The position numbers and the translations under genes were made by a program. A stretch of 64,000 nt of DNA from positions 11,478,280 to 11,542,279 of the forward strand of contig NW_019211455.1 in the NCBI RefSeq assembly GCF_002443255.2. The letters are read 5' to 3'. Below the pieces are notes generated by a model. It was not told the origin of the DNA. It was given only the letters and a program-made list of their open reading frames with translations, and made no database searches. Every line of letters begins with the position of its first letter. Positions within the stretch are counted from its first letter, which is position 1. Shown here piece after piece: positions 37,425-51,400 of this stretch. The DNA is from Varroa destructor (Eukaryota; Arthropoda; Arachnida; Mesostigmata; Varroidae).

Positions 37425-39010
37425 CTAACACTCTTGAATTGTGACGCGGTGGCAGTCAACTGAGGTTGTTGACGCCAACAGGAGTTGTTGTTGTCATCAT
37501 CATCAGGAGTTGCCCGTTGCGTTTCTCCCGCCAAAGTTCCTGCTGCCAAAAGTAATCATAACGCGCCAATATCTCGTGAGCGCCTGACGTCTTGTCCTGC
37601 TGTGCCGTTATCGTGATGATCATTGTTTTAGTAGGCTACTGGGGCAAGGCTAGTGCTCGACGACGCACTCGTTCTGTTTGGTAGGCGCAGATAGTGGAAG
37701 AACAAGTCGCAGCAGAAGTCCTTGATCTTGAGAACGACTGTGTGTCAGTTTGTCAACCGCACGTCGATTGGACGGATTTCGTCCCGCAAGCGATTCTTAA
37801 CCGGCCTTGCACGCGCGTGGCGACTCTCTTCCTCAGCTCGTTGAACGAAAGACACCATCGCGGCGCTGCCATTGACAACAATGACAACTAATATTCACTT
37901 ATCTGGTGGTAAAAGTGGAACATTTGCTAGCGATGTCGCCGTAAACGGCCCGTACTGCTACCGCGTCAAGCCGAGAATGAGTTCGTTGCTAGCTCTCGTA
38001 GTTCGCGCAGAGTCTAGCGGATACGAGAGATGGATTTGGCCAGATCGATGTAGAAAAAACGCCTGGTCACTTCGTATAGCTATCAACTCGTTCCTGTCTT
38101 ACCGAACGCGGCACACAGGGTGTGGTTGAGCTCGCCTCAGCTCAATCCACAGATGATGTTCGAATTATTCTGCTCTCCTTCCAGTCCTACCGGGAATCTA
38201 TTCTTCGTATCTAGCTTCGCTGTTGTCGTTTACCTCAAAGTGCCCGTCTCGTTACTTCGACGCCAGTTGTCTAGTTTTTTTTTACAGCTATCGTGCTTCC
38301 CATCGGTGTTACTAGCTGAGAGTAAGTAACGTTGTTTGTTACTCGTTCGCTTTCCTCGTTGGCCAAGCAGCCAGACAAGCACGCACCGAACGTCGCAACT
38401 CCGGCCGCAGTTGCCACTAGCGCTACGAAACGGCGACGAGGTCTATGGTAGCAACAGCAGTACCAGCGGCCGACTGGATGTATAGCGGTAACGGCCTCTA
38501 CCGATGGCGTTAACGCGCAGTCTAGAGGAGCGAGTCACTATCACCAGCAACGCTACCCCTACTAGTAGTTGTATCAGTAGTAATAATACTGATGCGTGTG
38601 CGAATAGTCAGCGACTGGTCGAGTCCTTCTCGCAGAAAAGTAGTAAGTACTCCGTGAAAGCGCAGCCCCTCTGCTGCCACTGGCGCGGCCGCTGACACGC
38701 GTCGACTGGGGCAACTAGGTATAGAGAGCGGGAACACGGAACAGGCGGTCGCAACGTGGCCCCTGCGGGGCCGTCGACGGCGGCTGCATCATTTGTGCAG
38801 CCGTTACTTTCATCTTGCTGCCTGGTTGTCTGTCGATCGGTTGGTGGGTCGTTGGGTAAACCGCTGCCGACTAGCAAATTACTACCACAGACTACTTCTA
38901 CTACTAGCAGTATAATCTAGTCGCACTAGGAATGACGGTGATGCCATGGCTCTAATGCGTTAGTAGAAGAGGGGCGCTTGCTTTGGCCGCAGAGGCTGTC
39001 GCGGCCACTA
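37425..39010. other. GC-rich DNA, no gene recognised
   Basis: CpG-rich with short frames on both strands. It contains the 11-bp hairpin 38122-38150. The composition could fit a promoter or UTR region, but I see no exon. Confidence 0.5.
38122..38150. repeat. 11-bp hairpin with one bulge
   Basis: GTGGTTGAGCT pairs with AGCTCAATCCAC apart from one bulged T, around a 6-base loop (38133-38138). Confidence 0.85.
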
Positions 39011-39030
39011 GCAGCAGCAGCAGCAGCAGC
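39011..39030. repeat. (GCA)n microsatellite
   Basis: About six and a half GCA units. Confidence 0.95.
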
Positions 39031-40111
39031 TCGACTAGTGTGTCAGTGAGATGACGGGGCTGCGCTCGATGCCAATGGCGACAGCAGCAGCTGCAGTCAA
39101 GGCGGCTGACGCGCTGCTTTGATCTGGGCAGGCAACGTAGGCTGGCATGCCATCGGCAGCTACCGGACAACCGAACAGCCCAATCGTGGAATAGAGAATA
39201 GTCCTGGTAACGGCAGTGGTTATGTTCGCTTAGAAAGCCAGCCAGCCAGCCTTCCCGACTGTGGCAGAGATAGGGTTGCTGCTGCTACTGTTGTTGTTAT
39301 GACTGTTGCTCGTCGCTGGTAGCCGTTGCCCCTTGATACTGAATGGAGATGATGCGTGCGTTCTTCCGCCCCCAGTACTTCTTCCCGTAATGGTCGGATT
39401 TACGCTTACGTAGTTCCGCCGGTGTCTTCTCCGTGTGTGCAATGGCTACAGGCAACAAACAACCAGCGTCCATATACCTTTTTTTTTGGCAAATATTGGG
39501 GAACGGCTGGATAGCTGCGACAGCACGGCAAGCGGTACGCGATAATGCCAGTTAATTATTGCTATTCGTCGGCCTATGGCATTGTCGATGCCACCATCTG
39601 AACACGTATGGATGAGGGCAACTTAATAGATTTTGCCCACCACAATTTACTTCTGCTATGGGGTGAACGCGAATTGTTCTGGACGTCCCACGTGGGCTGG
39701 CTCGCACGACCTCCCGTCACAGTAAATCGTGTCGTATTGTGATTTAACCCAAAACCACTGCAAAATAACTGTTAGAATAATTCACTGATTTCCCTTTCTA
39801 AAAGCCTAGGTTTTATTCCAGATCGTTAACGATTGCCTGCTCTTCCCTTCCAGATTATCTGTCGAGCGGCCGTCTTTACTGTGAAATCGTCATTGTTGCT
39901 GCAATCTGTCGTAAGTTTAAAGGAAGTTACAGTGTTAGAAATGACAGATACGGGTAAAAAGCGGATACGGGAGACAACAGAATAAAATGACAGTTTGTTA
40001 ACGGCCATCCTCGTCCTGTGTCCTACTCTATCCCGGTGCTGAGTTCCCATTGAAAATCCGCATTGGTATGGCAAATCGTGTAGCAGCACGCAGACGGTCC
40101 TGTTTATGTGA
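39031..40111. other. Anonymous DNA, no gene recognised
   Basis: The stretch is GC-rich to about 39.4 kb and mixed beyond. A minus frame of 105 codons (39826-40143) overlaps the start of the next listed frame. Nothing is recognised. Confidence 0.5.
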
Positions 40112-40423
40112 ATGTTTTTGTTTCTGTTATTTCGTGAGGACAACGGTAGATTTGGAGTTATCGGTTTCTCGTTCGTCGTGTACTACCTTCTGTCCTTAGA
40201 GCTCATGACACGTGATTGGTTCACATTTGCATTACCGGATAGGTTCCGCGGCACAAAAAGGCAGAATCGAGGACATAGCATTGGGCAATATTTCAAGGTA
40301 GTAAACAGTTTGGAAACAGCAGTTCAACGGCTAGCGAAGATATTAGTACCAGAGAGTAAACTGGGTGTTACCCTGAGCAAAGCTGTGACCGATCCTGTAC
40401 TTGGAGACTGTAATACGATTTGA
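40112..40423 (+). other. Orphan ATG frame, 103 aa
   Basis: ATG at 40112, TGA at 40421-40423. A hydrophobic N-terminus (MFLFLLF) and a second hydrophobic patch about 18 residues later (VIGFSFVVYYLL) precede a mixed, basic C-terminal half. No family is recognised, and codon choice shows no clear bias. It is reported as a candidate only. Confidence 0.1.
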
Positions 40424-42318
40424 TGAAAACAGTCAGTATAAACACTATTCTAAAACCCGGACAGGCTCGCCATGACTGCACTATTCGATACGTTGAACGC
40501 TTTACTATGATTCGACCAAATTCATCGTAGCAATACCGTCAGCATGGACAGTTTGCCATATTAATTTTTACATTTAACAATATCGTTACTATTTTCCACC
40601 CCTCGGCCGCTTATCCATGTCGTCGTTCCTTGAAGAACCAACGACAGGCAGAAGAAGGTGGTGGTCGATCGCGCAGTGACACGCGTTTCAGTCCTGCATC
40701 GGCGATCCATTTGATGGTCCATCAGGTTACAAGAAAGCCGACTGCTGTCGTGTTCGTGCTGCAGTCTCAAAAGAAACCGCATCAGAGACGTCCGCAGCCA
40801 GCACAACCGCCAATATCGAGGAACAGTGCATAGGTAAGGTCCCAGCTAGGATTTGCACACTCACAGGAGAACTGCTCGTCGTATAGCATATGCTGAATAC
40901 GTAAGATCTCTCGCGCCAACAATTAAAGTTACTTTCACTAACTAAATAATATAGCGCGACAGCAGGCGCGAGAGGCTGTTACTGCTCGTGTGGATGACGG
41001 CTATTGTCAGACTCAGCTGACAGACCCGATAGCCACTGACTCTAATCCAATGCTGGCAACGGTAGCACTCATACTATTAGCTACTGATGCTATTCTTCGT
41101 ACCGTGGTAGCAGAAGAAGCAGTAGCAGCAGCAGAAGTAGAATCGTCACAGTTTCAAGCGGACGTCAACGAGGTTCCGGACATACATTCGAAACGTTTAT
41201 CATAGCCAGAGTAGAGATGAAATTAACGATGCCGATGGGGGCAACATCGACAGTGGCGAACATGCCATTGCCCCGAAGTTGCAGCAATCTATTCTGAAAC
41301 GAAACGATAAAAGGCAAGGCGCACCCAAGCCGGCAACAATACAAGCGGCAGCAACATGACACGGAGGTCTCTTTTATTTCGAAGGTATGATATAGGCTCC
41401 ACACGCGCCAATGTTGACACCGCGAACAGCATCAAGACAAAGTTAAACAAGCAATGGAACGTTGTATGGTGGCTCTGTTTGTTAGTCGGTTATTTGGTGT
41501 CGATATGCCCCGTTTACTTTACTGGGGTACAATTGTGAGGTTTTCAGATCGAAAGGTCGAAGTTATTAGCTGGTTAGTTTATGGATATGCCGCTGTCCGC
41601 GCGAGTTACCACTCTGGACCTGTTACTGCATTCGAAAGAAGTAAGCGGAGAGGACAGCTTATGATATCGAAGGCAGCAGCTGCACCCTATGTGTATGTGC
41701 TCTGTTTGCTGTTTTCCATAATACTTTCCTGTTTACCGTTACCCGTCTCGATGCTAAGCTCCTCACGTTCGAGTTGGCTTAACGGAACCAATACGCACCT
41801 GTGAATGCTTCTCCTGCAACTGCACACGGAACAACTAAACTGACGCTGACCAATGTCAAACCATTGTATCATGGCGTCGATGTCCTGTTGTCCTGTCGAC
41901 ACGACGCATACAAAATAATAACAAGACAAAAGGCATAGGGAACTGTCTCTCGGCATTTTTCCCCGTTTGCCGCCGCTTGTGTCCGTGTAAGGTTCGTCGC
42001 CGAACCACTCACCGTCGAGCGTCAACGGTTGACCGACGGCTGAGAAACCCACGGTCAATAGGTCAGCAGTGGCAAGCCGGCGGCGATCAAGCGAGACGAA
42101 CAGAAGCAACGGGATAACGGGCATTGAAAGGTAGTAAAGAAGTAGAGAATGAGGAGGCTCTTTACTTGATGTACTCCCGATCGATGCTGATGGCTTTGAG
42201 GAGGAAGGGAACCAGCAATAAACTGCAGGCTATTCTGGCTGGACGCCGCGCTTAATAGCGTCGAGTAACAGGAAGGAACGTTGGAAGTTAGGAGTGGACG
42301 AGGCACTTGTAATTTATT

Positions 42319-42338
42319 ATTATTATAATTATAATAAT
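42319..42338. repeat. 20-bp perfect AT palindrome
   Basis: ATTATTATAATTATAATAAT is self-complementary. Its low complexity makes it easier to arise by chance than the length suggests. It can extrude as a cruciform. Confidence 0.93.
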
Positions 42339-42468
42339 TGTAGTAATAGTATAGTTACTGGAAAAACACATAGAGGCTATTTAAAAAGGACGAAAATAAG
42401 AAGCCTACCATATTTGGACGAAAGAAGCCTCATTGCATTTCTAGTTTTCTCTTAGATTAGATGCGTCC

Positions 42469-42484
42469 GATAAAAGCTTTTATC
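42469..42484. repeat. 16-bp perfect palindrome
   Basis: GATAAAAGCTTTTATC is self-complementary and lies 131 bases from the 20-bp palindrome. Confidence 0.93.
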
Positions 42485-44317
42485 ATACTATCCGTTTGTT
42501 TACTGACTATAATCCTCATCCGAAGTCTACATCGGCCAAAGTTCACAAATCACAAGTCATTATTATAAAATTATCAAATTCACCCATACATATTGCACCA
42601 TGAAACTCACAGATTGTTCCTACACCACATTTTTTAGCAATGTCTTCCAGACGGCACCGACATGATTAGAAATACGTTCGTGCGGTGCAGTGCGTGAGTA
42701 AGATTTCTAAACGATCTTCGTCCACAAGCAGCGTTTTCTACCGTTGCAAAGTAGGTAGGAACCCAGATTACAGGGTGGTCGGAGTATTGCAGAACGCAAT
42801 TTGCGTGCGGTGAGTTGACACACAGCAGGTACTGTTGAAACGGCAGCTGTTCCTCGCGCGAATTGTTACTCGGTGGACAAAAACGTCGCTAGTCGCATGT
42901 GGGTAAGACCGGGTGAGCCTGCAAATTAGTGTTCTACGTAGAACTATAATGAAGGTGCTATTTATTCAGGTGTGCAAGGATCGATAGATTCTTTTGTGAG
43001 AAACACGGCTCGGTTGGGCTCGTACATTTCTAATTGGCGGTCTTCGACGCCAGGTATGAGGGTACAAACTAGCTACACCGAAGTTCTCTCAGTGTCAGGT
43101 TGTCAAGAAGACAGGGGCAAGTACTGAGCGATTAGGATCGCCGGTACAGCTGCTTGATTGAGTATCGACTAACGTAGAATTAATGCTGATTATTCCTAAA
43201 CAATGTAATAAAGTATGTTCGTCCTGTGTGAAACATGTTTGTGCTCAAAACAAGCAACACCACAACTTCGACAGTGAAATCCGGCAGTAAAGGAAACAGC
43301 GTAGACTTGGCCAAGGTGGAAATTCTTACTCATCAAAGGTTGACTGACAATAAATCGTAGTTGCTTAGTTCAGGCACAACCGTAACGGCAATTTCGGCTC
43401 ACACTGCACTGATCCTGCTATCATAAACTATTCCAGTCCGCCAGCTTTTCACTGAGTACAGGCCATCGAGATGGCTTTTTCTAGGTTGTCACTAACTTCC
43501 AGCCATTGCCAAACGCGAAATCATCTAGCGAGACTAAGGCTGCACATAGCCCAGGACAAACTCCCAGACAGCACACGATGAGTTTTCACGTAAACGAAGA
43601 TCACTAGCAGTAACCGTATCTCGCATACGGTGGGTCTGTTATTCCCCACGGTTCCGGCACCGTCACAACGAGCCGGTGCTCCAATTGCTTTACACTGCAA
43701 GCGAACAACAACGGCCCGATCCACTTCGCACTGGTTTTTACCATCGTCTGGTTAAATCGGCCTGTCAGCGTCGACTGCCGCGCTGCACCAAACCATCCCT
43801 GCAAGTTGCAGTGTTTTGCCTTTCGGCCGCATTCGATTGTCAGTGCACTTCACAAGCGTTAATCATCGCCAGCCAGATACTGACAAACAGGTCTTCTAGA
43901 GCCACTTCAGCGGTGCCTCACAGTTATTATTATGCTTTTGTATACTCTCCCTACGACTACTTCGGCTTCTACCACTAGACGCATCCGTGGTAGTCGCTGC
44001 AATTATAGCAAAAGAAAAGTCGTAACAGCTACACGTGCGCTAGGCACAAAAGCTGAAAGAACACTGCGAGATGAACGGCACAAGCGGCAGCGAACACGTC
44101 ACTCTGTATGCAAGGAAGAGTCAACGAAACAAACGACTTCTGCCAAAGCTGCTATTACTGTTAGTGCGGAAGAACCGAACACTGACGAAACACTGACGCC
44201 GGTCGAATGCTCGTCGATCTGGGGCTGGTCGGGAAGAGCTGTACTTTGACTACTACTCACCACCAGATGCGGTAGTGGCCGCTGTCTATTTTCATTGGAC
44301 TGCCAACCAACTAGCGG

Positions 44318-44332
44318 TTGTTGTTGTTGTTG
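44318..44332. repeat. (TTG)5 run
   Basis: Five TTG units. Downstream (about 44400-44460) is a GCA/GCC-rich stretch that one plus frame reads as polyalanine. Confidence 0.92.
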
Positions 44333-46866
44333 TCTGCTGTGGCCAACTACACGCGCCCCATCGCCACAGTGTCCGACTAACCTTTCTGGCCTTTCACAGC
44401 AACGGTCGGCGGCAGCAGTGGCAGCAGCAGCACCAGCCGCAGCAGTGGCGGCCTTTTGCCCCATTCAGTCGCCGGTGGCAAGCAACGCGCTGGTGGCAGC
44501 AATAGCGGAACATACACGGACCCCGCCGTCCAGCATCAGCACGATGACTGTCGTTACTCGCAAGTTATAGTAAGAACGTAACAGACTAGTTTTGTTACCG
44601 CCACGCTCATGATCAACGTTTCATTTACTCTCAGCAACGCTCGAACAATCGGCAGGCAAAGCGGGTGCCGACACAATAGTTATAGTCCAGTAATATACAC
44701 TGCAATCATAATGATACCTATCTAGGTCGTTATCGCTGTTATCCTAACGTCAAGGGCCACCGAGCCCTATGAACGAGCGGGTAATCGTCAAAAAAACGGC
44801 CAACAAGGGAATCTCGTTCCACATATGATGTGGCTTCTAGTAAACCACAGCCAACACTAGGGTACGGGGCCAATATAACGGACTTTGCTGGGTGAGGATG
44901 GGTCCCGCCTTTAGCAGCAACAGTCCTGCGTGACGTCAGAGTTTGCCAGTCTCAATTACGTACTGTTATCATCGAAGCCATCGTAGTGCCAGCTGCAGCA
45001 GAAGCATGTGTTTGTATTCAACATAGATCAATTGTGGACCGATACATACGTCAGCAAAATGTCTGTAAGGATAAGAGGCAGGACGGACCGGTAACGGCAG
45101 CCGAAGCAGCAGCGGCTGCGTCCTCATCAATAACCCGCTTTTCCCTTGCCGCATTCCGCCAGCAGCTAATCAACGGCCGGTGAGCAACAACATCCAAAGG
45201 CTCAATCCGTGCAACACCGGCGGGATACTGCAGGACACTGGACTACACGATAGGTTCAATAGTATACTAGCCGGTCAATAAATATAAGGGAAAAAGCTAG
45301 CTGCAAGTGTTGTCGTGACAGGAGGATGATTGCATACGAACTGCGGTCAACGATACCCCACCCCCTTCCTCCAAGTATACGTATGTCCTTTGTCGTCAGT
45401 CGTGTTTGTCTTGTCTAGTCCTGCGCGATCGATGTATCCAGTTGGAATGTGGCGATTGGAAAGTTTTTGTTAAACGGGTTTGACCGTCGTGAACGCTTAT
45501 GAAGTAGCAATAGCTTACTTCATTAGAGTTTGTGTGTTGTTCCCATCATAGAGCAGCGGGTAGGGTATATTCCTGCTAATTCCACGGATCTGTAGTGCTC
45601 TAAGCTTGAATTCGAACGTAGACGCAGCTTGCTTTCTGCTGGAAGCCGACTGTCTGCCTGGTGGATTGCCTAACGGCGGTACTGGACTTAGATTTGTTTA
45701 TGTTGCAGTAAGCTTGCCACGTTCTCTACCTAAATGCACCGGCAGCATATTGTGCGGTTATCACACGGTACTTTTAGCAAAAATTATCTCTCAGTCGAAC
45801 TCGATCAAGTCATAAGGTTTGAGCTTCTGCGCAATTCGTCCACGCTCAGATCTAAACTGTCGCCTGAATTCATTCTGCACATCGAGATCCGGGAATCACC
45901 TACTATAGACACACGCGTTCGTCTGCTGCTAATAGAAATTACGAAAATAACAGTATAATGAACCAGTCCAGTAAGCTACTGCAAGTTGATACCAGTCTAC
46001 GACGATATTCTGCACTTGTCGAGCTGACTGGCCGGCAGCTTCGATGCATATATTATGTTGCTGAACGGGTTTAAAAGTGGTTGTCGACTCATTATTCAGC
46101 GCGTCGAGTTATGCTGCCGATGGTACACAGCATCACCACTTTAACCGTCACTGCCAGGTCAACAATAGTAGCTAGGCCTAACCAGGCGGGCAGCTTGGAC
46201 GGGGATGAATTAGCCGAAAGCCGCGCCGCAGCCGTTGTGCTTGCGAGGGGAAGGCGACACTGCGGCCGCCGGAATCATTGCTGAAGCTGACGCCGTCGCC
46301 ACCGTCTACGCACGCGCAGACGCTAACTACACGATTATACCGAGTGGCACAGTGCGAGGCCTGCAATGGACTAGAATAGCTCCGAACAGCGTTGTACTAT
46401 AAAAGATTATAGCTACGCGAAAGGTCTCTGTGCTGGGCGTTGCTGACCTGACGCGCTGCCGCTGTCGGAAATCGACCGACGAAAAGGGGTGAGAGTGATA
46501 CATGCGCCGCAACCCAAAACCAGTACCTTACTAAATAGTATATAGGCCAGTAGTGTTGTAGTTGTGAATCACAGCGTTAGAGCTACGGTGCTGGGTGACA
46601 GAGGACGCCAGCGCTGCTACCGCCACTCGTTGATGGTGGCGCTGACGACGCTGTTAAGAAGGAGTTGATTTCGGTGCTATTCTGTGTGCTGGGACGAGAA
46701 GGAATGGAAGCGAAAAGGAAGAAAAGATGCGATTCCTGTAGGCATCCCTGTAGCTAGAATGCTACTGAAATTTAAAAAGAAATGCTCATTTTCAACTGGC
46801 AAATTGGAAGAACGATGGTAGATTTTACGGCGGCCCTTACGACCATCATAATAACGCATAATGTAC
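44333..46866. other. GC-rich then mixed DNA, no gene assigned
   Basis: A 91-codon plus frame (44295-44570) and a 121-codon minus frame (44099-44464) overlap, both produced by GCA/CAG-rich composition, so neither is called. Plus 45734-45958 is a 74-codon frame that reads plausibly but has no known domain. No RNA gene is seen. Confidence 0.45.
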
Positions 46867-46887
46867 ATATATATATATATATATATA
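46867..46887. repeat. (AT)n microsatellite
   Basis: AT run of 21 bases. Confidence 0.95.
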
Positions 46888-48399
46888 CATCTATGAAGAA
46901 CAACGATTTGGTGCTGTATATAGTCTGGCGTGAAGAGAAATCGTGGCTCGATTTGTAGATTCGATTAAAAATGCTGAGTGAGTTGCCCATGGGCACAGCA
47001 CTGGTAGCGGATGGGTCAACAGATGGGTTCGTCGCACCGCCTGCTCTTTTTAAGACTGACCTGCTGATTCAGAAATTCTGTGCTGGTTCAAGAAGTTTTG
47101 GTCATCCTAGTGACGCTTGTTGGTGCCAGCGAGCTCCACCACGTTAACCTTGTCGCTGTTGAAGGATGAATGCATTTTTGGGTACGGCGCCTGGGCCAAA
47201 CCACGCAAAACAGAAATCAACGGCTCCATGCTCGTAGGCGACAGTGTCTATGTGCGACTGCGGTTGTCCTTATGCCTGTTCGTGGTAACTATTACTGTGA
47301 TGATTTCGACGGCGATGACATCGGTAACCCGCAGTTGCCGCCAGATAATTTAATGGCACAAAATGCCAAACTCCTAAAGGGTATAAATGAAAAAACATGT
47401 AGAAAACAAACCCTACCAACCGTGGAAGATGGCTATTGTCCTTTATAGCGACCAAACAAGATTCCTTTTTTGCCAGTTCATCAACTAAACTCTAATCACC
47501 GCGCGCTTCACCATGCGTGTGTGCTTTTCCTAGAATCTGTGCTCCCGTGTGGCTGGGTAGCACTCAGCCAAGAGGAACCACACGGCAGGAACAACAGCTC
47601 TTGTACTAAATGTCGGTAATCACCGAGAAGTTGGCGATCATTATCGACTCAAGCGCTATTAAGTCGGCCGTATAATAACCAGAAGAAAATATAGGTAAAA
47701 ATAATCTATGGACATCTATCCCGTTTCGATTACTGTCGACTGCACGATGGGCACAAAGATCCGACAGTGATATTTATGGGCCACTTTTTGAGGATGTACA
47801 CAATCGTAAGATTTTTATGTGATATATTTACAATAAGTAAATTACAATTACATTCGCAGTCCATGTGTATAGAAAGAAAAATAACTGCACTATTTTAGCG
47901 TCTTGGAGTATTCTTCTCTTTTAGTTTATTTACTTTATTTCTATTAACTTTTCACAGCTTTAACTATCATCGAGGAAAGAATTATAGCACAAATGATCGC
48001 CTTCGAGACGTTCGAAGGCCGTTTCGGCCATTGTCTCCTGATCGTGGTCTGCATCGATTAATTTATTCACGATTATATCGCATTGTGCTTAACGTATCCA
48101 AGAACACAGACACAGCACTGCTGCCTCCTGCGGATTCTACTACCGTACGGCAAATACAATTGTGCCAATGACGGCTATATCTATTCTCGTTGCTGGCTTG
48201 TTGTTTTGTCATCCTTATTGTCTGGTAGCGATCGTCTTCGACCTGCTGACGCCTACCGGACTCCACATGTGTTTCCCGCAGCGCCGTTGCGTTCCTGTAT
48301 TTGCGCGTCTGTATGACCGTGTGTCTGTGGCCTCTGTGTGTTGTCTCTTTTCATTCCGGCTTTTTTTGATGACGGCGTTCGATGTTGTTGTCCCTGCCG
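46888..48399. other. Anonymous DNA with a nested hairpin
   Basis: No gene is recognised. A 92-codon plus frame (47170-47448) has no motif. The stretch from 47.6 to 48.0 kb is AT-rich. The hairpin at 47545-47585 is listed separately. Confidence 0.5.
47545..47585. repeat. Hairpin with 8-bp perfect outer stem
   Basis: CCGTGTGG (47545-47552) pairs with CCACACGG (47578-47585). An inner GGCTG/CAGCC stem can form as an alternative inside the 25-base loop. Confidence 0.85.
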
Positions 48400-48415
48400 C
48401 TGCTGCTGCTGCTGC

Positions 48416-48449
<34 letters not shown>

Positions 48450-48450
48450 G
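48400..48450. repeat. Compound (CTG)6(TTG)11 microsatellite
   Basis: CTG units at 48400-48417 run directly into eleven TTG units at 48418-48450. Frames of 96-133 codons on both strands across this block are simply the open triplet repeat. Confidence 0.96.
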
Positions 48451-51400
48451 CCATCATCGTCGCCGTTTTCTGGCCGTTGTCGAGATGGTCATTGGCGGTC
48501 ATTCGGCTGCTTAACCGATGCTTCTCCGTCCAGCGCCGTCCGTCCTTCACTCTGCCTGCCTAACTCTAACTGCTCTCAAACGCTACGAGCTCTATACGTC
48601 GTTACTTGCTTTCTCCTCTCCCTCGTTCCTTCCACTGTTCCTTACTGTACCTCGACTGACTTTTGCCATTAGTTAGCTGCTCGGCATTGGTTTCAGTTAG
48701 CCTTCTTTTCGTTTGCTACATGCCAATATCCCGCTGCTCGTCGTCATGGTGGCTTGTCCTCTGTCGTCGTCCTGGTCGCCTACATTGACTACGTTTGTTC
48801 ATGGTAAGCAAGCAGCGAACGCTTTGTTGCGTTGGTAAAGGTAACGGCGTTAATACTGTTATTGTTGATTTTGCTGTACTGCCGTTGGCTCTTGGTGATG
48901 ACGCCGACCACGACGACAACGATGTGAAAAGGGCAAGCGCAATGGTCTAGGCAGGCCGACGCCACAGCTTAACCTACTTTTACCACACTCTGCTATAACA
49001 CATGTCTACAGACATAGTCTCGCTCACAGCCCTACGGCTAAACAATACTAGCACAAAGCGACAGAGAATTATAAAGGTAAGCTCGATTTTTCTCTCTCCT
49101 TCACTGCAGACAAACAGACGATTTAACATACTAACGGGAAAAGAAAACTATCACCAATCCTTCTACAGATACAAACGAACGCTTTCCCCTGTCACACACG
49201 GATGAATCTTGCGACTACACACTTAACGATAGCATTCTCATTGAAAAACACTAATACAAACACACGGTTTGAAATAAGGACGAACACGCACAGACATTCA
49301 TATAATACACACAAGCTGTAGTCTCGAGCAAGAGCCCTACCCGTGACTCTCGAAAACGTACTATTGCCCTTGTAATAGCCCCTGGGACCTTGTAACAAAG
49401 GCAGAGCGGTGATGGCTTGTGGTAGTGGTACATATAACAAGCGAGCGAACGTGATGCAACGGCTCATACTTGAGCTCGCGAATAGACAGACAACCTGGAA
49501 CGTCCAATGAACGCGGTGAATCGCCTGCAAGCTACAGCGAGAGATATAGGAAGGGGTGAACCAAAGCGACGGCAAAAAGCCATATTAAGCTGCACGAATG
49601 GCAATGGTTGGAGCCGCGAAGCGGTGGGCCAGAATCATCCGTTGCCTGTTTCAGTAGCAGCAGTAGTGGCCGTCAACCAACTGCCTCTGAAATAACAAAG
49701 CATATTTTTTTTCGTGCAACGGATAAAAAACGCAAAAGGGAAATCGTTGTGCTAGTCATTCAATAGGAGATCTCTTGCTTATAGCCTTGCCCCCCACTAG
49801 GCCGATATTCTATAATGTATAGTTTAGCCTTATCTCACTGTATCTAGATCTCGCCGTATTTGTCCCTTCTGTTTCAGCCCTCATCTGCTAGTGAGCAACT
49901 CCGCACGAACGAAATGAACCGCGGGCAAACGAAAACCAATATAATACTAAAGGCACCGATGACAGCGGCCCTAGCTGCTGCTAAGGCTAGCACAGTCACG
50001 ATCATCACTACAGCGTCTGTCAGGTAATACCAGCGGAATTAATAACGATACAGCTGCTGAAGCCCAACACGGTGACGGCCGCGGCGATAAAACAACTTAC
50101 CGATTCGACAATGAGATCAGGATCTACGTACTAGGAAAAGGCTGCCTTGCTCAATGACAGGAACAGTACAAGCGAAATAATGGACACTGGTGCTGGATCC
50201 AATCAAAAGGTAGCTAGTAATTAGATACAGCCGACACCATTTGCCATCACTTCTTGTGTGGGTGGAATAAAGTAAAACTGGACGTAAATTTTACGCTTAC
50301 TATATGTTTCGTCAGCTACGCTCCTAAGTGCGTGCATGCATGCATGCATGCATGCATGTATATGGTAGAAAGATCGATGTTGTTATTGAGCAGTTGACTA
50401 TTGTAGAAATAAACACATGTACAGGCACTCTTGTACAGGCTGTACATTTCGGTTGCAACTTAAAGGAAATAAATGCTCAATGCAACAGATGTCAGTATTA
50501 TATAACGATAATATCAGACGTGCTCGCAGCCTGAGACGGAAAGAATCAACGTTTGTGTTCCAAAGATCGGCAATTTGCTCAGCTGCCGATTAAGTGGCGT
50601 CTGGTGAATCCATAGATCCAGTCCGCCTTAGATGAATCTGACTCAGCACTTTAGACCGATATCGGATTTGTCTACGACGGAACTTGCCCTTTGTAACTTG
50701 ATCAAACTTGATTTGCCTCTCGTAGCAAATCTGCGCTTATGCATAGATGGGTCTGTGGTATTTCGTTCACAAGTGTCATTCGCGCTTCAACGTTCATGAT
50801 GTCAAGGTAAGCATGTTTGTATATGTGGCCTGCGGTGTGGTTTGCGCGTGCATCTTAAGAGTAAGGTCCTCTATCAGAACAACAACAGTTAATAGATAAC
50901 CAGCAAGATAGACAACTGCTATTAAACGGTTCAACTCGAATTTCCAATGTTACTCCAGTATCTTCATCGGGAAGTCGTTTAAAGTCGAGCAGACGTCCCA
51001 CTGTAATGTTACATTTGAGGTCTATCTTCACAATTCGAAGATCTCGCCAGTCTTCTCTTTCACTTGGAGAATGATTATTCGACTTCCTAGAACAACTTCC
51101 TCTACTGTGGACAGTGGCATAGATCCCACTGTTTTGAAGTTCTTATCAGACGAATAGTTATAGACTAGTCGACGCCCACTAGCAGTCTGAGCGTGAAGCC
51201 ACATGTGTTTCCATTGTTATATAATACGCAAAGCGTTTGGGTTGAATTGGGACAAGGTGTGTGATATTTATACGTAAGCTATATCTAAATGAAGACAGAT
51301 GCCCGGAAAAATCTGTTTCGATATGCCTCGGGAGATCATGACGGACTTGTTTATCTAATACAACTCAGATTCGGTTTGGATTCGGCTTTATTTGCATGGT

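Larger units (their letters stand above)
40424..44317. other. Anonymous DNA with two perfect palindromes
   Basis: No gene is recognised. The longest frame is minus 41687-42124 (145 codons), in which serine/cysteine-rich composition and overlapping plus frames argue against coding. Two perfect palindromes lie at 42319-42338 and 42469-42484. The sequence becomes GC-rich from about 43.9 kb. Confidence 0.5.

Noticed and set aside
48162..48563. 133-codon plus frame and 111-codon minus frame
   Set aside because: Both are open because the compound CTG/TTG repeat has no stops; they encode polyalanine/polyvaline or polythreonine.
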